Of a stretch of DNA of 64,000 bases, positions 27,601 to 36,547 are shown piece after piece. The stretch covers positions 1 through 64,000 of the forward strand of contig NZ_NJAG01000021.1 in the NCBI RefSeq assembly GCF_002872335.1. The letters are read 5' to 3'. The DNA comes from Siphonobacter sp. BAB-5405. GTDB taxonomy: Bacteria; Bacteroidota; Bacteroidia; Cytophagales; Spirosomataceae. Every line of letters begins with the position of its first letter. Position 1 is the first letter of the stretch. The position numbers and the translations under genes are program-made. The notes under the pieces were generated by a model. It made no database searches. It was not told where the DNA came from and saw only the letters and a program-made list of their open reading frames with translations.

Positions 27601-28913
27601 CGGTAGGTGGCGTATTCTTTGACAATATCTGCATAACCCCCTGCAGGTTTCTGCAGACGTTTATTCGTAACAATGAGGTAGTTGCTTTTAGCCGGATCAA
27701 TCTTGCGGAAGCCGGTCGGTTTGATAGTAGCTACATTCTTTAATTGTCGATTCACCCAGAGACTACGTCCAGAGCTGGTTTGTGAAATGACAGCTGATAA
27801 AACACCATTCGTCAGCGTACCTGTAATACGACGTATCTGGTCGGGTTGGGTAATGTCGTAAATCTGATCGGTTGCGGAGGCGGAACCAAGCTGAACAAAC
27901 GAAGTGCCTGTAGTATTGGCTCGTAAACGGAACGTTTTACCCGTATTCACTCCCTGCAGCGTCAGGGCTTGCGGGTACGAAAGTTGCGTGTAAACCACGT
28001 AGTTATATTCATTATCGAAAGAACCCTTGGTAGAAGCAACCGTTAAAACGTGTGATTGAGCTGACAAATCACTCCAGTCGAGGTCGGCCTTGAATAGCTG
28101 AAGATCGTAATTTTTGAAATCGATTGTTCCCAAAAGTCGGTTTTGGGTCGAGCTGGTTCCTCCTCGGATCTCAAGTTTATGGGGATCGGGTGTACCTCCG
28201 TAGATTGACAGCTCCAATTTAGGTTTGTCCCCTGCGGTATAGGGATTGGTAAGGGAAAAGGTATAGCTTTTACTTTGCCCGTTATTGATCCTTGCGTCGG
28301 TATAGCCTTTGCCTACTTCATAAGAGCTAATCGTCATTCCTGAAAGGTACCGTACGCCAATTGGATACGTAGGCCCCACGGGATAACCCGCTTTAAACAA
28401 CAGAAGCTCATCCTGCCAGTGAAAGGGTTCCGCCTGCAAGGTTCCGGGAGCCTGTGCTGCCACCGTTTCCATTCGTTTTCCGGGCTGACTGTCCAGTCGG
28501 TAGGTTAAATAGTAGTACGTTGTATCACTGAATAAACTTACTTTCGGATTGGTTTGAAGCTTCGGATCCCGGTACAAAGAAGCATCCCGACTACCGTCAT
28601 TGGGAACACCGTAAAATTCAACGTAATCGTTGCTGTCAAACTTGCCATCTTCCTGTCCACTAACCGTTATAGCTTGCTCCGTACCTTGTTTAAAAAGTTG
28701 ATAGGAAACGGGGTTCTTTTCAACAGGAAAACCGGCTTGCCGTAGCTGGTCATAAGGAATACGATAAACGCCTTTTTCCCAGACCGGAATTTTAAAATAC
28801 GTTTGTTCGTAGTTAATCCATTCATTCCCAAATCGGCCCTGCTGAGCATGACTTCGACTAAATAGGAGCAAGCCAATAAAAAGAATATATAAAGTATAAC
28901 GGTTGGCTAACAT
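24570..28913 (-). CDS. PorU-like C25-family cysteine peptidase (PorU2 type), 3' end frameshifted
   Basis: A 1447-residue exported protein related to the type IX secretion C-terminal signal peptidase/sortase PorU. A signal peptide covers residues 1-23 (ending SHAQ). The N-terminal half (about 25-400) is beta-rich. The gingipain-like C25 domain covers about 405-760 and retains the catalytic dyad: H637 in ITFFGHAAAQ and C671 in IMIINGCDAGN. Beyond it lie CARDB/Ig-like domains (about 780-1350) and a sorting-domain-like end that is cut by a frameshift near 24608. The C-terminal repeats and size fit proteins annotated PorU2 better than PorU itself. It is the last gene of a leftward run with a GT-C protein (9-base gap) and an acyltransferase. 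Confidence 0.85.
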   Translation of the reverse strand: MLANRYTLYILFIGLLLFSRSHAQQGRFGNEWINYEQTYFKIPVWEKGVYRIPYDQLRQAGFPVEKNPVSYQLFKQGTEQAITVSGQEDGKFDSNDYVEFYGVPNDGSRDASLYRDPKLQTNPKVSLFSDTTYYYLTYRLDSQPGKRMETVAAQAPGTLQAEPFHWQDELLLFKAGYPVGPTYPIGVRYLSGMTISSYEVGKGYTDARINNGQSKSYTFSLTNPYTAGDKPKLELSIYGGTPDPHKLEIRGGTSSTQNRLLGTIDFKNYDLQLFKADLDWSDLSAQSHVLTVASTKGSFDNEYNYVVYTQLSYPQALTLQGVNTGKTFRLRANTTGTSFVQLGSASATDQIYDITQPDQIRRITGTLTNGVLSAVISQTSSGRSLWVNRQLKNVATIKPTGFRKIDPAKSNYLIVTNKRLQKPAGGYADIVKEYATYRASAAGGKHDTLVVDIDFLADQFNYGERSGVAVRHFADYMIQHGKPEHLFLIGKALAPQFYRFIPDFYQNNLVPAGGWPGSDWVTVEGLTGEKDIPGVPVGRLSVTKPEEVLAYLNKVKEYERQEPALWRKSFLHLSGGKTTGELNLFRNYVENYKTIAEKNNLGGKVSITSKKTDDPVEFINISSSVNQGLGFITFFGHAAAQISDIDVGYVTNESLGYRNKGKYPIMIINGCDAGNIFDNNLAAIPLSSDWVNTADRGAILALATSFSGFPTYLNGYSTTLYEQMFKNELGLGKSFGSSLLTTIRSYLKAYPGEMALGHSQQFVLQGDPAIVPFPYTKPDYAVTNSGLFLKGFDGKEVVASADSFRVGMVVSNLGRNLVKPFTISLKRTLSNGREIDLGSRRYAPVAYQDTLYFTVTNAANSGGTNRFDVTIDAANQIDELNKQNNKAFISLALPGSLARPVLPHDFAIVGTQENGAPTARLMADYTPTNASVTAGNILFELDTSAAFTSTFKKTTTLPSSNVEGWKVALLASDSTVYYWRVRDADQAVSGTNQWSTYSFTYIKGVEDGWAQSQSNQFENVLTDQVLLRNGRWDFSGSATSGVLTSSLIGPTTRWGAIRQQVTKNAQQKSSLDVYGVDARGNETLLITNLTSTLIDISKIDARQYPYLRLREKISGPTAPQLKRWLVSYQGVPEGALYVQGRTSYLSTLPLTLEEGASFTQALNFNVLSTATFTDSLLVTETLTNAAASVTTTKQYRVAAAKSIPLSLTYRNLQAGENRLSISVNPQVLPEVSYTNNTVTFALNVQADRTAPTLEVTFDGRTIREGDYVSANPVIVVRVKDSNKYAIKKDTVGIDLYWQKPEGALQRLSYKNPAMKWDTLAGNEVRVTYQPKNLAEGTYFFQAQGSDVAGNNAGALPYAIRFQVKAETGLQQFLVSPNPLELYTRFHLVLTGDSLPDAMTVEIMSMQGQLLRVLSNESQPLRVGTNEYFWNGTDHQATAFRPARISTD

Positions 28914-28922
28914 AAAGGTGAA

Positions 28923-30083
28923 TTATAGATTAGGGATAATAAGCTGGAATAAAGTACGCAATTTAAACAATTCTTTGGGTAGTAAATTAGTCAGCGGAAT
29001 CATTATAAAAAATAGTAATACCGGTCGTTTTACTTTTTCCCAGTACCGGGCTTGTAAGGGTGAGGAAAGCCAGTCCAGGGCAGCCAGACATCCAAGCAGG
29101 GTAGTGGGAGCGAGGAGTCGATAATTTAAGGGATCAAACGGACTAATCAAGCGTAAGAAGGTAATGATCAGGCCATACACTCCTCCCACGTAAAGGTATA
29201 TACCAGCTCTGGAAAGGTTGAACGTCGTCCCTTTCCAGGAATAAACATTAAAGATGTAAATGAAAAGAGCCAGCTCTATCAATAGACTTACCCAGAGCAA
29301 GGGGTCATCTACGGCAGCGTCCCGCAGTACTATAAATTCATTGAACCATCCCTGAGCTATTCCACCCAGGAGAGCAGGTAAAGGCTCGGTTTCCACGAAA
29401 CGTGCTCCACCCCATAGTGAATCGCCCTGCCAGAGATTTACTCCAAAATACAAGCCATAGCCCACTGCTAACGTAGAGAACATACGTAAGGACCATTGAG
29501 CCTGTAGATGTAGTCGGTTCTGCTGAAAATACACGGTTGCAATTGCCAGACTCACACCCACAAAGCCGCCCATGTAACGTACTAAAAAGGCAGCGTAGCT
29601 TAAGCCAAGAAAGGCAAAAGAGTTGGCCGCCTCATGCGTCCAGTGGCGGTAAAGTTGCAGGCAGACTAAAACCAGAATGACGATGAATAAGGTTTCCGAC
29701 CAGGTGTAAATAGCCATCTTCGTTAGATAACCCAGGGCCGAACCCAGCACGTATGCCCGGTTACCGTAGGTTCGGTGTAATACATACAGGAGCCCATAAA
29801 TAGCAAGGAGATTAACCAGTTTGGACGCCCACAAAAGAGATACTGGCAGCAGCCAATGAACGAAGGCAATAAAGGCCGAATAGCCCAGGGGCCAGAGAGT
29901 ATTCCAGCCACCGTGCCATTGGTACCCTTCTCCGCTCGATAAAGCCAAGGCTGATTCGAGATAAGCGTACGAATCAGGTGTGCACCCCTGGTCAGGGACG
30001 AAGCGGAGGCCTTCGCAAATCAGCAAACTGTAAAAAGCTGCCAAAGCCAGTAGCTTACACAGGGGAGAAAAAACGAGCTTCAT
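28923..30083 (-). CDS. Polytopic membrane protein, probable GT-C glycosyltransferase
   Basis: A 386-residue membrane protein with about 9-10 helices. The loop after the first helix reads FVPDQGCTPDSYAYLESALALSSGEGY, with D31 and D37 as candidate acidic catalytic residues. NTLWPLGYSAFIA follows in the position typical of PMT/ArnT-like and mannosyltransferase-like GT-C proteins. The most likely role is transfer of a sugar from a polyprenyl-phosphate carrier on the periplasmic face. The target is unknown. It overlaps the upstream acyltransferase gene by 4 bases (ATGA) and is followed after 9 bases by the C25 peptidase gene, so the three are probably translated from one message. Confidence 0.65.
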   Translation of the reverse strand: MKLVFSPLCKLLALAAFYSLLICEGLRFVPDQGCTPDSYAYLESALALSSGEGYQWHGGWNTLWPLGYSAFIAFVHWLLPVSLLWASKLVNLLAIYGLLYVLHRTYGNRAYVLGSALGYLTKMAIYTWSETLFIVILVLVCLQLYRHWTHEAANSFAFLGLSYAAFLVRYMGGFVGVSLAIATVYFQQNRLHLQAQWSLRMFSTLAVGYGLYFGVNLWQGDSLWGGARFVETEPLPALLGGIAQGWFNEFIVLRDAAVDDPLLWVSLLIELALFIYIFNVYSWKGTTFNLSRAGIYLYVGGVYGLIITFLRLISPFDPLNYRLLAPTTLLGCLAALDWLSSPLQARYWEKVKRPVLLFFIMIPLTNLLPKELFKLRTLFQLIIPNL

Positions 30084-31078
30084 GACAGATACATCCTTCT
30101 GAAGAGAACATTTTTAAATCTTCTTTGGAAAAACTTCTCGACCGTATGGTGAAAAAGGTAGGCAAAGGCGATACATACCACAACCCCCAGCATTAAAATA
30201 ACCAGGCGGGATTCTATGCTTGCATAATAGCGGCTGGCTAAATGGGTGAAACGGGTACCAATGGGTAAGTGGGTTAAAAACAAGGCATACGAAATCTGAC
30301 CCAGGAACCGGGGCAGGCGAAGCGGTAGTCGAAAAACAATAGCGAAAAAAGCGAACAGGACGCCCAGCAAATGGATGAGATCAGATCGGTGGGTGTAGAC
30401 CGAAATACATAGCAGGGCAGAAAACGTCCACCAAAACGTCGAGGGTACCAGGGCCGTACGGTGTCGTTGCCACGCTAAAATTCCCAAGGCATATAAGGAG
30501 CAGTCATGAAATACGGAAAGATGATTATCCGTGAAGAAGCCTAAACTGGACAGTAGCACCAGTCCGACGCTTTGCCCAGTGGGAGAGGCTCTGAAAAAAG
30601 AAGGTGCGGCTAACCCTATCAACAGATAAAACTGCCACTCTACAAACAAGGTCCAGTACGAGGCATTCAGAAAAGGGTAATCAAACAAAGAGTTGATATG
30701 TACCAAGTTGGTGAAAATGACGGGTACGTTGAGCTGAAAGGCAGAACCCGCATACGTTGGAGCTATGGAAGAAAGGTAGTTGAGAAAAACGACCAGGAAT
30801 ACGGAAAGTATAAAGGCAGGTTCTAAACGTAAGTAGCGTCGTTTCAGGAATGAGCCAAGGTGACGCCACTGGTATGGGTGATCAGATAAGGATTGAATAA
30901 TGACATAACCGCTAATGACACGAAAGACCAGCACATTAAATGGATTGTGATACAGGAGTCTTACAAATACAGATTCTGGAGAAAATAACTGATCTGTGCC
31001 CAGATGCAATACGCAGATCGACAGCGAAGCTATTGCCCGAAGAGCATCAATATTCTGTAGTCGCTGGGTTGATGTCAT
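30080..31078 (-). CDS. Acyltransferase 3 family membrane protein (OafA/YrhL-like)
   Basis: A 332-residue inner-membrane protein with about 10 helices. The N-terminus RLQNIDALRAIASLSICVLHLG is the family signature, with the conserved His at residue 25 and R14 in the first helix. A conserved-type segment SYALFLTHLPIG lies near residue 260. Members O-acetylate or acylate sugars of lipopolysaccharide, capsule or exopolysaccharide. The length is that of a stand-alone membrane domain without the C-terminal SGNH domain. It is the first gene of the operon with the GT-C protein and the C25 peptidase, which suggests modification of a surface glycan. Confidence 0.85.
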   Translation of the reverse strand: MTSTQRLQNIDALRAIASLSICVLHLGTDQLFSPESVFVRLLYHNPFNVLVFRVISGYVIIQSLSDHPYQWRHLGSFLKRRYLRLEPAFILSVFLVVFLNYLSSIAPTYAGSAFQLNVPVIFTNLVHINSLFDYPFLNASYWTLFVEWQFYLLIGLAAPSFFRASPTGQSVGLVLLSSLGFFTDNHLSVFHDCSLYALGILAWQRHRTALVPSTFWWTFSALLCISVYTHRSDLIHLLGVLFAFFAIVFRLPLRLPRFLGQISYALFLTHLPIGTRFTHLASRYYASIESRLVILMLGVVVCIAFAYLFHHTVEKFFQRRFKNVLFRRMYLS

Positions 31079-31199
31079 GCTGGCAAAAATAGAATGTTTT
31101 CCTGAAAAGAGAGCTTTTAGTACTCACTTCCATCTCATCCCGTATTTGAGCCATTCTTACTATATATAAACTACGATAAAATTTATTTTGCCAACTACC

Positions 31200-31230
31200 T
31201 TGCATAACAAAGTACCTGCTATTACTTTTG
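31200..31230 (+). promoter_or_regulatory. Promoter of the padR-like/pspC-like unit
   Basis: TTG at 31200-31202, a 20-base spacer, and TACTTTTG at 31223-31230 match the Bacteroidota promoter consensus. Transcription should begin near 31236, giving a leader of about 95 bases. Confidence 0.7.
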
Positions 31231-31331
31231 TTTCAGAAACCGGATTAGGCTTCGGGACGAATAGCCTGCTCAGTCCACTTGATCAAGGAATGAAATGAGC
31301 TCTTCCCGAACCTGTTTAAACATTACGCGAA

Positions 31332-31673
31332 ATGAACCTGGAAAATGCTCAAGTGCAAATGCGGAAGGGAATCCTGGAATACTGCATTCTGCACATCATC
31401 TCGCGGGGAGAGGTTTACGCCTCTACGATGCTAGAGGAGCTGACTGCGGCCAAAATCATGGTCGTAGAAGGTACTCTCTACCCGCTTCTTACCCGCCTCA
31501 AAAACTCGGGTTTGCTGGATTATAAATGGGTAGAGTCTTCTTCCGGGCCCCCACGAAAATATTATATCCTGACTGAAAGCGGTCGCCAGTTCCTGTCTCA
31601 GCTACAGACTACCTGGGAAGAACTTCAGTTTTCAGTAAATGAAATTGTGGCGAAAGAATCGAAGGGCGAATAA
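31332..31673 (+). CDS. PadR-family transcriptional regulator
   Basis: A 113-residue winged-helix DNA-binding protein. The N-terminus MNLENAQVQMRKGILEYCILHIISRGEVYASTMLEEL and VVEGTLYPLLTRLKNSGLLDYKWVESSSGPPRKYYILTESGRQFL (about 50-95) are the classic PadR helix-turn-helix and wing. The length of 110 places it in the short PadR-s2 group, with a single C-terminal dimerisation helix. It lies 58 bases upstream of the PspC-domain gene on the same strand. PadR genes commonly control such neighbouring membrane-protein genes, usually as repressors; that is inference here. Confidence 0.93.
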   Translation: MNLENAQVQMRKGILEYCILHIISRGEVYASTMLEELTAAKIMVVEGTLYPLLTRLKNSGLLDYKWVESSSGPPRKYYILTESGRQFLSQLQTTWEELQFSVNEIVAKESKGE

Positions 31674-31731
31674 GACCGACGGCGTACCCCGTTCCTGTCT
31701 GCTATCATGCTAACATTCAGTCATTGAACCA

Positions 31732-34212
31732 ATGAAAAAGACCATATCCATCACCATTGCGGGAGTTGTTTTCTACATCGAAGAAGACGGCTACGACCGC
31801 CTGCAAGGCTATCTGGAGTCCATTAAACGCTATTTTTCTTCGTACGAAGGCAGTGCCGAAATCATCGAGGACATTGAAGCCCGTATCGCCGAAAAATTCT
31901 ACGAGAAGGTCAAAAAAGACGAAAAACGGGCCATCACTTCCGAGGATGTCGAGGAGCTGATTCAGGCCATGGGTACCGTAGCCGATTTTGAAGCCTTGGA
32001 AGAGGATGAAGATTTCGGTACGCCCAAAACCTCGTCGCAGTCCACGTACACGACGGCAGGACCGGCTCAAACGACGGTTCCCCCCGTTCAGAAACGCCTG
32101 TACCGGGATACCAAACGTAAAGTCCTGGGAGGCGTATGTTCCGGGATTGCACACTACCTCAACGTCGATCCACTCTGGGTTCGGCTGGCGGCTCTGGTGC
32201 TGTTCATTGGTACGCCCGTCTTTGGTGGCATGTCCGGCTTGGGCGACGTTTTTGGCCCCCTCAGTGGTATTATCTTTATTATCTACATAGCCTGCTGGGT
32301 ATCGTTCCCCGGTAATGCTAACCTGGAAGAAGATGAAAAATTACGGAAACTCTACCGTGATCCCGAAAAAAAGGCCTTAGGTGGGGTTGCCGCTGGGGTT
32401 GCTGCCTACACAGGTTGGGATCTGGGAATCATTCGCTTTGTATGGGTACTGAGTATTCTGCTGTTTGGCTCAGGGCTTATTCTGTACTTCGTTCTTTGGA
32501 TCATTACGCCACAGGCCAAGACCCTCACGGATCGCATGAAAATGCAGGGGGAGCCTATTACGCTTACCAATATTGAAACCAATATCAAGAAGACGCTGAA
32601 CGTAGAAAATCAGCCCATAGAAAGTACGGCTACGAAGATTCTGCTGTTCCCTTTCCGGGCTATTGCGGCCATCTTCGAGGGTTTAGGACCGTTTTTTAAC
32701 TTCCTGTTCGTACTTATTCGCATTGCCGCTGGAGTGATGCTGATTGTCATCAGTTTATCGTTTATTCTGGGCCTGGTAGTAACCCTGGGCATTGCTCTGG
32801 GCCTTTCCGGACTCGACCACTCGCGTATGGGCATGGATATTCCCGTGGGTTTGCTGAGTGATGCTTCGCCCTGGATGTTCGTGTTCAGCTTTTTGGGACT
32901 GGTTGCTCCGGCTATTGCCTTGGGTGTCGCTGGATTGTCTTTACTAGGTCGGCAGAATTACTTCCGGCCCGTGGTTTGGCAAACGCTACTGGGCGTCTTT
33001 CTGATCGGTACCATTGGTTCGTCGGTGATGATTCCACAGTACGTGTCCAATTTTTCCCGACGCGGAACGGTTGAAAAAACGACGTTTTTGCCCACGGCTC
33101 AAACGCCTGTATTCGACATGAACGACGACGATTATGACGAGCATCGCAACGGTAGCCTAAGCATGGAAGCCTACGACGGCACGGAAATTAAACTGATCGA
33201 AGAATTTTCCAGCCGTGGCCAGAGCCGGAAAGATGCCGAACGGTTAGCGTCGCAAATCACGCATAAAGTCAGTCAGCGGGATTCCATCATTGTCTTTGAT
33301 CAGTATTTTGATCTACCCGAAGGCACGCCGTTCCGGGCACAGGAACTCCGGATGAAATTGTACATCCCGTACGAAAAAACCTTCAGTATGTCGGAGCGTT
33401 TCGCCCAGTACGTAACCAACGTATTCCCCCGGCAGCTTTTCGACGAAAATCAGTTTGAAGGTTCTCTCTGGCAATACACGCGGGATGGCGAGCTGATTTG
33501 CCTGAACCGTAACGTTCCGCAGCAAGAAGAATCCTACAACGAAGATGAAAATGACCATTCGTACGAAAGCCAAATCGGCAGAGGTACGCCTCAGGAATAT
33601 AACCTGGATGGCTTTTCCAAACTGGATATTTCCGGTGGATACGCCGTCGAAGTGAAACGTGGAAGCAGTTACAAAGTGACGGTGTACGCTGAAAATGAAC
33701 GCCAGCTCGATGATATAAACGTACGGGTTTCGGGAAATACGCTGGTAATAAACCGGAAAAACCGACTTGGATTTGGCTTCCGCAACCGGCGTCAAAGCAT
33801 TCGGATTGAAATGCCGGAGCTGGAAAACGTAGAATTTACCGGAGCCGTATCGGCCATCGTGAAAGGCTTTGATAATGTCGGCGACATTGAACTGGCGGGA
33901 GCTTCCAAAGCCACGTTCTCGGGACTTAACGCCGAGAAAATGGAAGTAACGGTACACGGAGCTGCGGGCCTTACGTTACTGGGTTCAGCTCAGATACTCA
34001 AGGCGGATGTTTCCGGAGCTTCACAGTTAGAAGCTTTCTCACTCAAAGCAAATGAAGTAGAAGTAGATGCTTCCGGGGCCTCTAAAGCTCATGTCATGGC
34101 TAATACCATTCTGAATGCCACGGCTTCCGGAGCCAGCCGGATTCAATACAAAGGCAACGCGAAAGTGGAAGAAAACCATTCAGGGGGCAGCTCAATAGAC
34201 CGCGAAGAGTAA
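31732..34212 (+). CDS. Tandem PspC-domain membrane protein with C-terminal GIN (DUF2807) head
   Basis: An 826-residue membrane protein. Residues 1-90 are a charged helical domain common in Bacteroidota PspC proteins. Two PspC domains follow: 121-195 (KRLYRDTKRKVLGGVCSG) and about 205-262 (RKLYRDPEKKALGGVAAG), each with a hydrophobic segment. Three or four more membrane helices lie at about 300-440. The extracytoplasmic C-terminus (about 610-820) is a GIN/DUF2807 beta-helix with repeated short strands such as DVSGASQLEAF and VDASGASKAHV. The design joins a PspC stress-sensing membrane module to an adhesin-like surface or periplasmic head. It is probably an envelope-stress protein under control of the adjacent PadR regulator. 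Confidence 0.9.
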   Translation: MKKTISITIAGVVFYIEEDGYDRLQGYLESIKRYFSSYEGSAEIIEDIEARIAEKFYEKVKKDEKRAITSEDVEELIQAMGTVADFEALEEDEDFGTPKTSSQSTYTTAGPAQTTVPPVQKRLYRDTKRKVLGGVCSGIAHYLNVDPLWVRLAALVLFIGTPVFGGMSGLGDVFGPLSGIIFIIYIACWVSFPGNANLEEDEKLRKLYRDPEKKALGGVAAGVAAYTGWDLGIIRFVWVLSILLFGSGLILYFVLWIITPQAKTLTDRMKMQGEPITLTNIETNIKKTLNVENQPIESTATKILLFPFRAIAAIFEGLGPFFNFLFVLIRIAAGVMLIVISLSFILGLVVTLGIALGLSGLDHSRMGMDIPVGLLSDASPWMFVFSFLGLVAPAIALGVAGLSLLGRQNYFRPVVWQTLLGVFLIGTIGSSVMIPQYVSNFSRRGTVEKTTFLPTAQTPVFDMNDDDYDEHRNGSLSMEAYDGTEIKLIEEFSSRGQSRKDAERLASQITHKVSQRDSIIVFDQYFDLPEGTPFRAQELRMKLYIPYEKTFSMSERFAQYVTNVFPRQLFDENQFEGSLWQYTRDGELICLNRNVPQQEESYNEDENDHSYESQIGRGTPQEYNLDGFSKLDISGGYAVEVKRGSSYKVTVYAENERQLDDINVRVSGNTLVINRKNRLGFGFRNRRQSIRIEMPELENVEFTGAVSAIVKGFDNVGDIELAGASKATFSGLNAEKMEVTVHGAAGLTLLGSAQILKADVSGASQLEAFSLKANEVEVDASGASKAHVMANTILNATASGASRIQYKGNAKVEENHSGGSSIDREE

Positions 34213-34235
34213 CATTCCAAATTCAGAATACAGGT

Positions 34236-34275
34236 AAAACCCTGCTTCGGTTCGATGGCCGAGGCAGGGTTTTTT
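34236..34275 (+). terminator. Terminator after the PspC-GIN gene
   Basis: A 15-bp stem (34236-34250 with 34259-34273, one G-U pair) is flanked by A and T runs, 24 bases after the stop. Confidence 0.92.
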
Positions 34276-34367
34276 CGTTACTTGCCCAGATTATCAACCA
34301 GGCATTTACAGGACAGAAGCCGAAAATTCTGGACGTAGTAGCGGCCCTTTTAACTCGAAATATAATC

Positions 34368-35855
34368 ATGAAACTTTTTACCGTAGAGCAGATACGCCAG
34401 TGGGATGCGTATACGATCGCGAATGAACCCATTACTTCGGTGGATTTAATGGAACGGGCTGCGGCGGCTTTTACCGAATGGTTGCTGCGTACGGGACTGG
34501 CCGAGACACACCGGGAAATTTTCATTCTCTGCGGTATGGGTAATAATGGTGGAGATGGGCTGGCCATTGCCCGACTCCTGCATCAGGCGGGGTATCGGCC
34601 TCACGTATATGTGGTTCGCCATTCCGAACGCAGTTCAGACGACTTCAATGTCAATCTGCAACGCTACGAATCACTAGCTAGTGTACAGTGGCTGAGCGAT
34701 CAGCAAGCCCTGCCTCTAAGCCAAACGAGCGTAATTATTGACGCTCTGCTAGGTTCTGGTCTGACCCGACCCGCTTCGGGCTTACTGGCTCATACCATTC
34801 AGCAAATCAATACTAGTAAGGCAGAAGTAATCTCTGTAGATATTGCTTCGGGTCTTTTTGCCGATCAGGCTAATGGAGCGGATGACGTCATCGTACAGCC
34901 TTCGCATACGGTAAGTTTCCAGGTACCGAAATTAGCTTTTCTTCAACCTAAGAATACCTTGTACGTAGGCAAATGGCATCTGGTAGACATTGGATTGAGT
35001 CAAGCGTACGCCGAACAAACGCCTAGTCCGTATTTCTATACCGATACCCGGGCTGTACCCGAGCTCCCGGATCGCGATTCGTTTTCCAATAAAGGAACGT
35101 TCGGACACGCTTTGTTGATGGCTGGTAGTTACGGTAAAATTGGAGCCGCCGTACTGGCTTCACGGTCCTGCCTGCGGAGTGGGGTCGGATTACTAACGGT
35201 TCAGGTGCCCCAGTGCGGTTATATGATTATCCAGACTTCCGTGCCGGAGGCAATGTGCCTGACGGACGAGCACGAAACGGAATTATCGCAATTGCATGAG
35301 TTGAGCAAGTATTCGGCGGTCGGCATTGGTCCTGGTATGGGGCAGTCGGAGCGAAACCAGCATGTACTCCGCCAATTCATTACCCAGGCTCAGGATATTC
35401 CCTGCGTGATCGACGCGGATGCTCTCAACATGCTGTCGCAGGAGCGGGATTTGTTAGAACAACTACCACCCAAAACAATCCTGACGCCCCATCCGAAAGA
35501 GTTTGAACGCCTATTAGGTAAACCCTGGAAAGATGATTACGAAAAACTACAATTGCTTCAGGATTTTAGTACTCGCTACCGGGTAGTGGTAGTACTGAAA
35601 GGTCAGCATACGGTCGTAGCCTCGCCCGATGGCGAATTTCATTTTAATTCCACGGGTAATGCCGGAATGGCAACGGGCGGTACGGGCGATGTCCTGACGG
35701 GAGTACTGACCGCCTTACTAGCTCAAAAACTGGAACCCAAAGAAGCGGCTATTCTGGGGGTATACCGTCACGGTGAGGCTGGCGATCGAGCCGCTGCCCG
35801 TCGGGGAATGGTTGCTCTCACTGCCGGGGATGTAATCGATGGATTACGGTGGTGA
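34368..35855 (+). CDS. nnr: Bifunctional NAD(P)H-hydrate epimerase / ADP-dependent NAD(P)H-hydrate dehydratase
   Basis: A 495-residue cytoplasmic repair enzyme for hydrated NADH and NADPH. The N-terminal YjeF-type epimerase domain (1 to about 215) interconverts R- and S-NAD(P)HX. Its nucleotide-binding motif is ILCGMGNNGGDGLAIAR (53-69). The C-terminal ribokinase-like dehydratase domain (about 230-495) restores NAD(P)H using ADP. Its motifs are GSYGKIGAAVLASRSCLRSGVGLLT (about 252-276), CVIDADALN (about 345-353), ILTPHPKEFERLLG (about 372-385) and NAGMATGGTGDVLTGVL (about 435-451). Fusion of both domains at about 500 residues is the normal bacterial form. It is monocistronic. Confidence 0.95.
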   Translation: MKLFTVEQIRQWDAYTIANEPITSVDLMERAAAAFTEWLLRTGLAETHREIFILCGMGNNGGDGLAIARLLHQAGYRPHVYVVRHSERSSDDFNVNLQRYESLASVQWLSDQQALPLSQTSVIIDALLGSGLTRPASGLLAHTIQQINTSKAEVISVDIASGLFADQANGADDVIVQPSHTVSFQVPKLAFLQPKNTLYVGKWHLVDIGLSQAYAEQTPSPYFYTDTRAVPELPDRDSFSNKGTFGHALLMAGSYGKIGAAVLASRSCLRSGVGLLTVQVPQCGYMIIQTSVPEAMCLTDEHETELSQLHELSKYSAVGIGPGMGQSERNQHVLRQFITQAQDIPCVIDADALNMLSQERDLLEQLPPKTILTPHPKEFERLLGKPWKDDYEKLQLLQDFSTRYRVVVVLKGQHTVVASPDGEFHFNSTGNAGMATGGTGDVLTGVLTALLAQKLEPKEAAILGVYRHGEAGDRAAARRGMVALTAGDVIDGLRW

Positions 35856-36009
35856 ATCGTAGGTTTCTGATTAATAGCCTTTTATGATCTTTTCAGAGGC
35901 ATGAAAAGAGATTTTTAAAGGGAGTTGAATTTTAATGTTACCAAATTGTTAAATTTTAATGAATTAATGGTTAAGTTCGGGTCTACGTCACATTTAACGC
36001 TGACTCGCG

Positions 36010-36525
36010 ATGAAAACATTTATTTATCTGGTTGCCTGCACGTTGCTGATCTCCGCCTGTACTACGAGTAAAGTACGAGTCGATACTACTTTGGACGAAC
36101 AAGTTTCATTAGCCTATAACCGTACGTATTCTATCCTGAAAAGTTCTGATTTAAAGAACCTCGGCGAATACGAGCAGGGAATTATTTTACAGGAAATTGA
36201 AAAACAGATGAATGCCCGTGGCTACAAAGCCCTGGAAGAAGGAGGGGATTTATCCGTTCTGTTTTCCGTATACACGGATCAGTTTAAACTCAAACAAAGC
36301 AGTCCCGCCTACGCGAATCAAAAACTGAAGAAAGGTACGCTGTTGATTCATCTGGTCGATGAAACCCTCAACCGCTCCGTGTGGATGGGCTATGCTTCGG
36401 GCCTTTTTGAAAAGGAAACGACTTTATCCGAACGCGAATTACGGGCGGCTACGCGGCGTATCATGGATCAGTACCCGGCTCTGGCTTATGGTTATGCTCC
36501 GGCAAAAATGGTAGTCAAGCAGTAA
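36010..36525 (+). CDS. DUF4136-type lipoprotein
   Basis: A 171-residue lipoprotein with a signal peptide ending in LLISAC (Cys17). The mature part, beginning TTSKVRVDTTLDEQVSLAYNRTYSIL and including IEKQMNARGYKALEEGGDLSVLFSV, matches the DUF4136 pattern: a short beta-alpha domain of about 150 residues found in envelope lipoproteins. RSVWMGYASGLFEKE near residue 130 is also typical. Function unknown; location is the periplasmic side of a membrane. It is monocistronic with a strong terminator. Confidence 0.8.
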   Translation: MKTFIYLVACTLLISACTTSKVRVDTTLDEQVSLAYNRTYSILKSSDLKNLGEYEQGIILQEIEKQMNARGYKALEEGGDLSVLFSVYTDQFKLKQSSPAYANQKLKKGTLLIHLVDETLNRSVWMGYASGLFEKETTLSERELRAATRRIMDQYPALAYGYAPAKMVVKQ

Positions 36526-36547
36526 GCAGTCTTTAGTTAGTTCAGGT

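Noticed and set aside
33313-33957. 214-codon minus-strand frame inside the PspC-GIN gene
   Set aside because: It is antisense to a well-supported coding region and has no family character.
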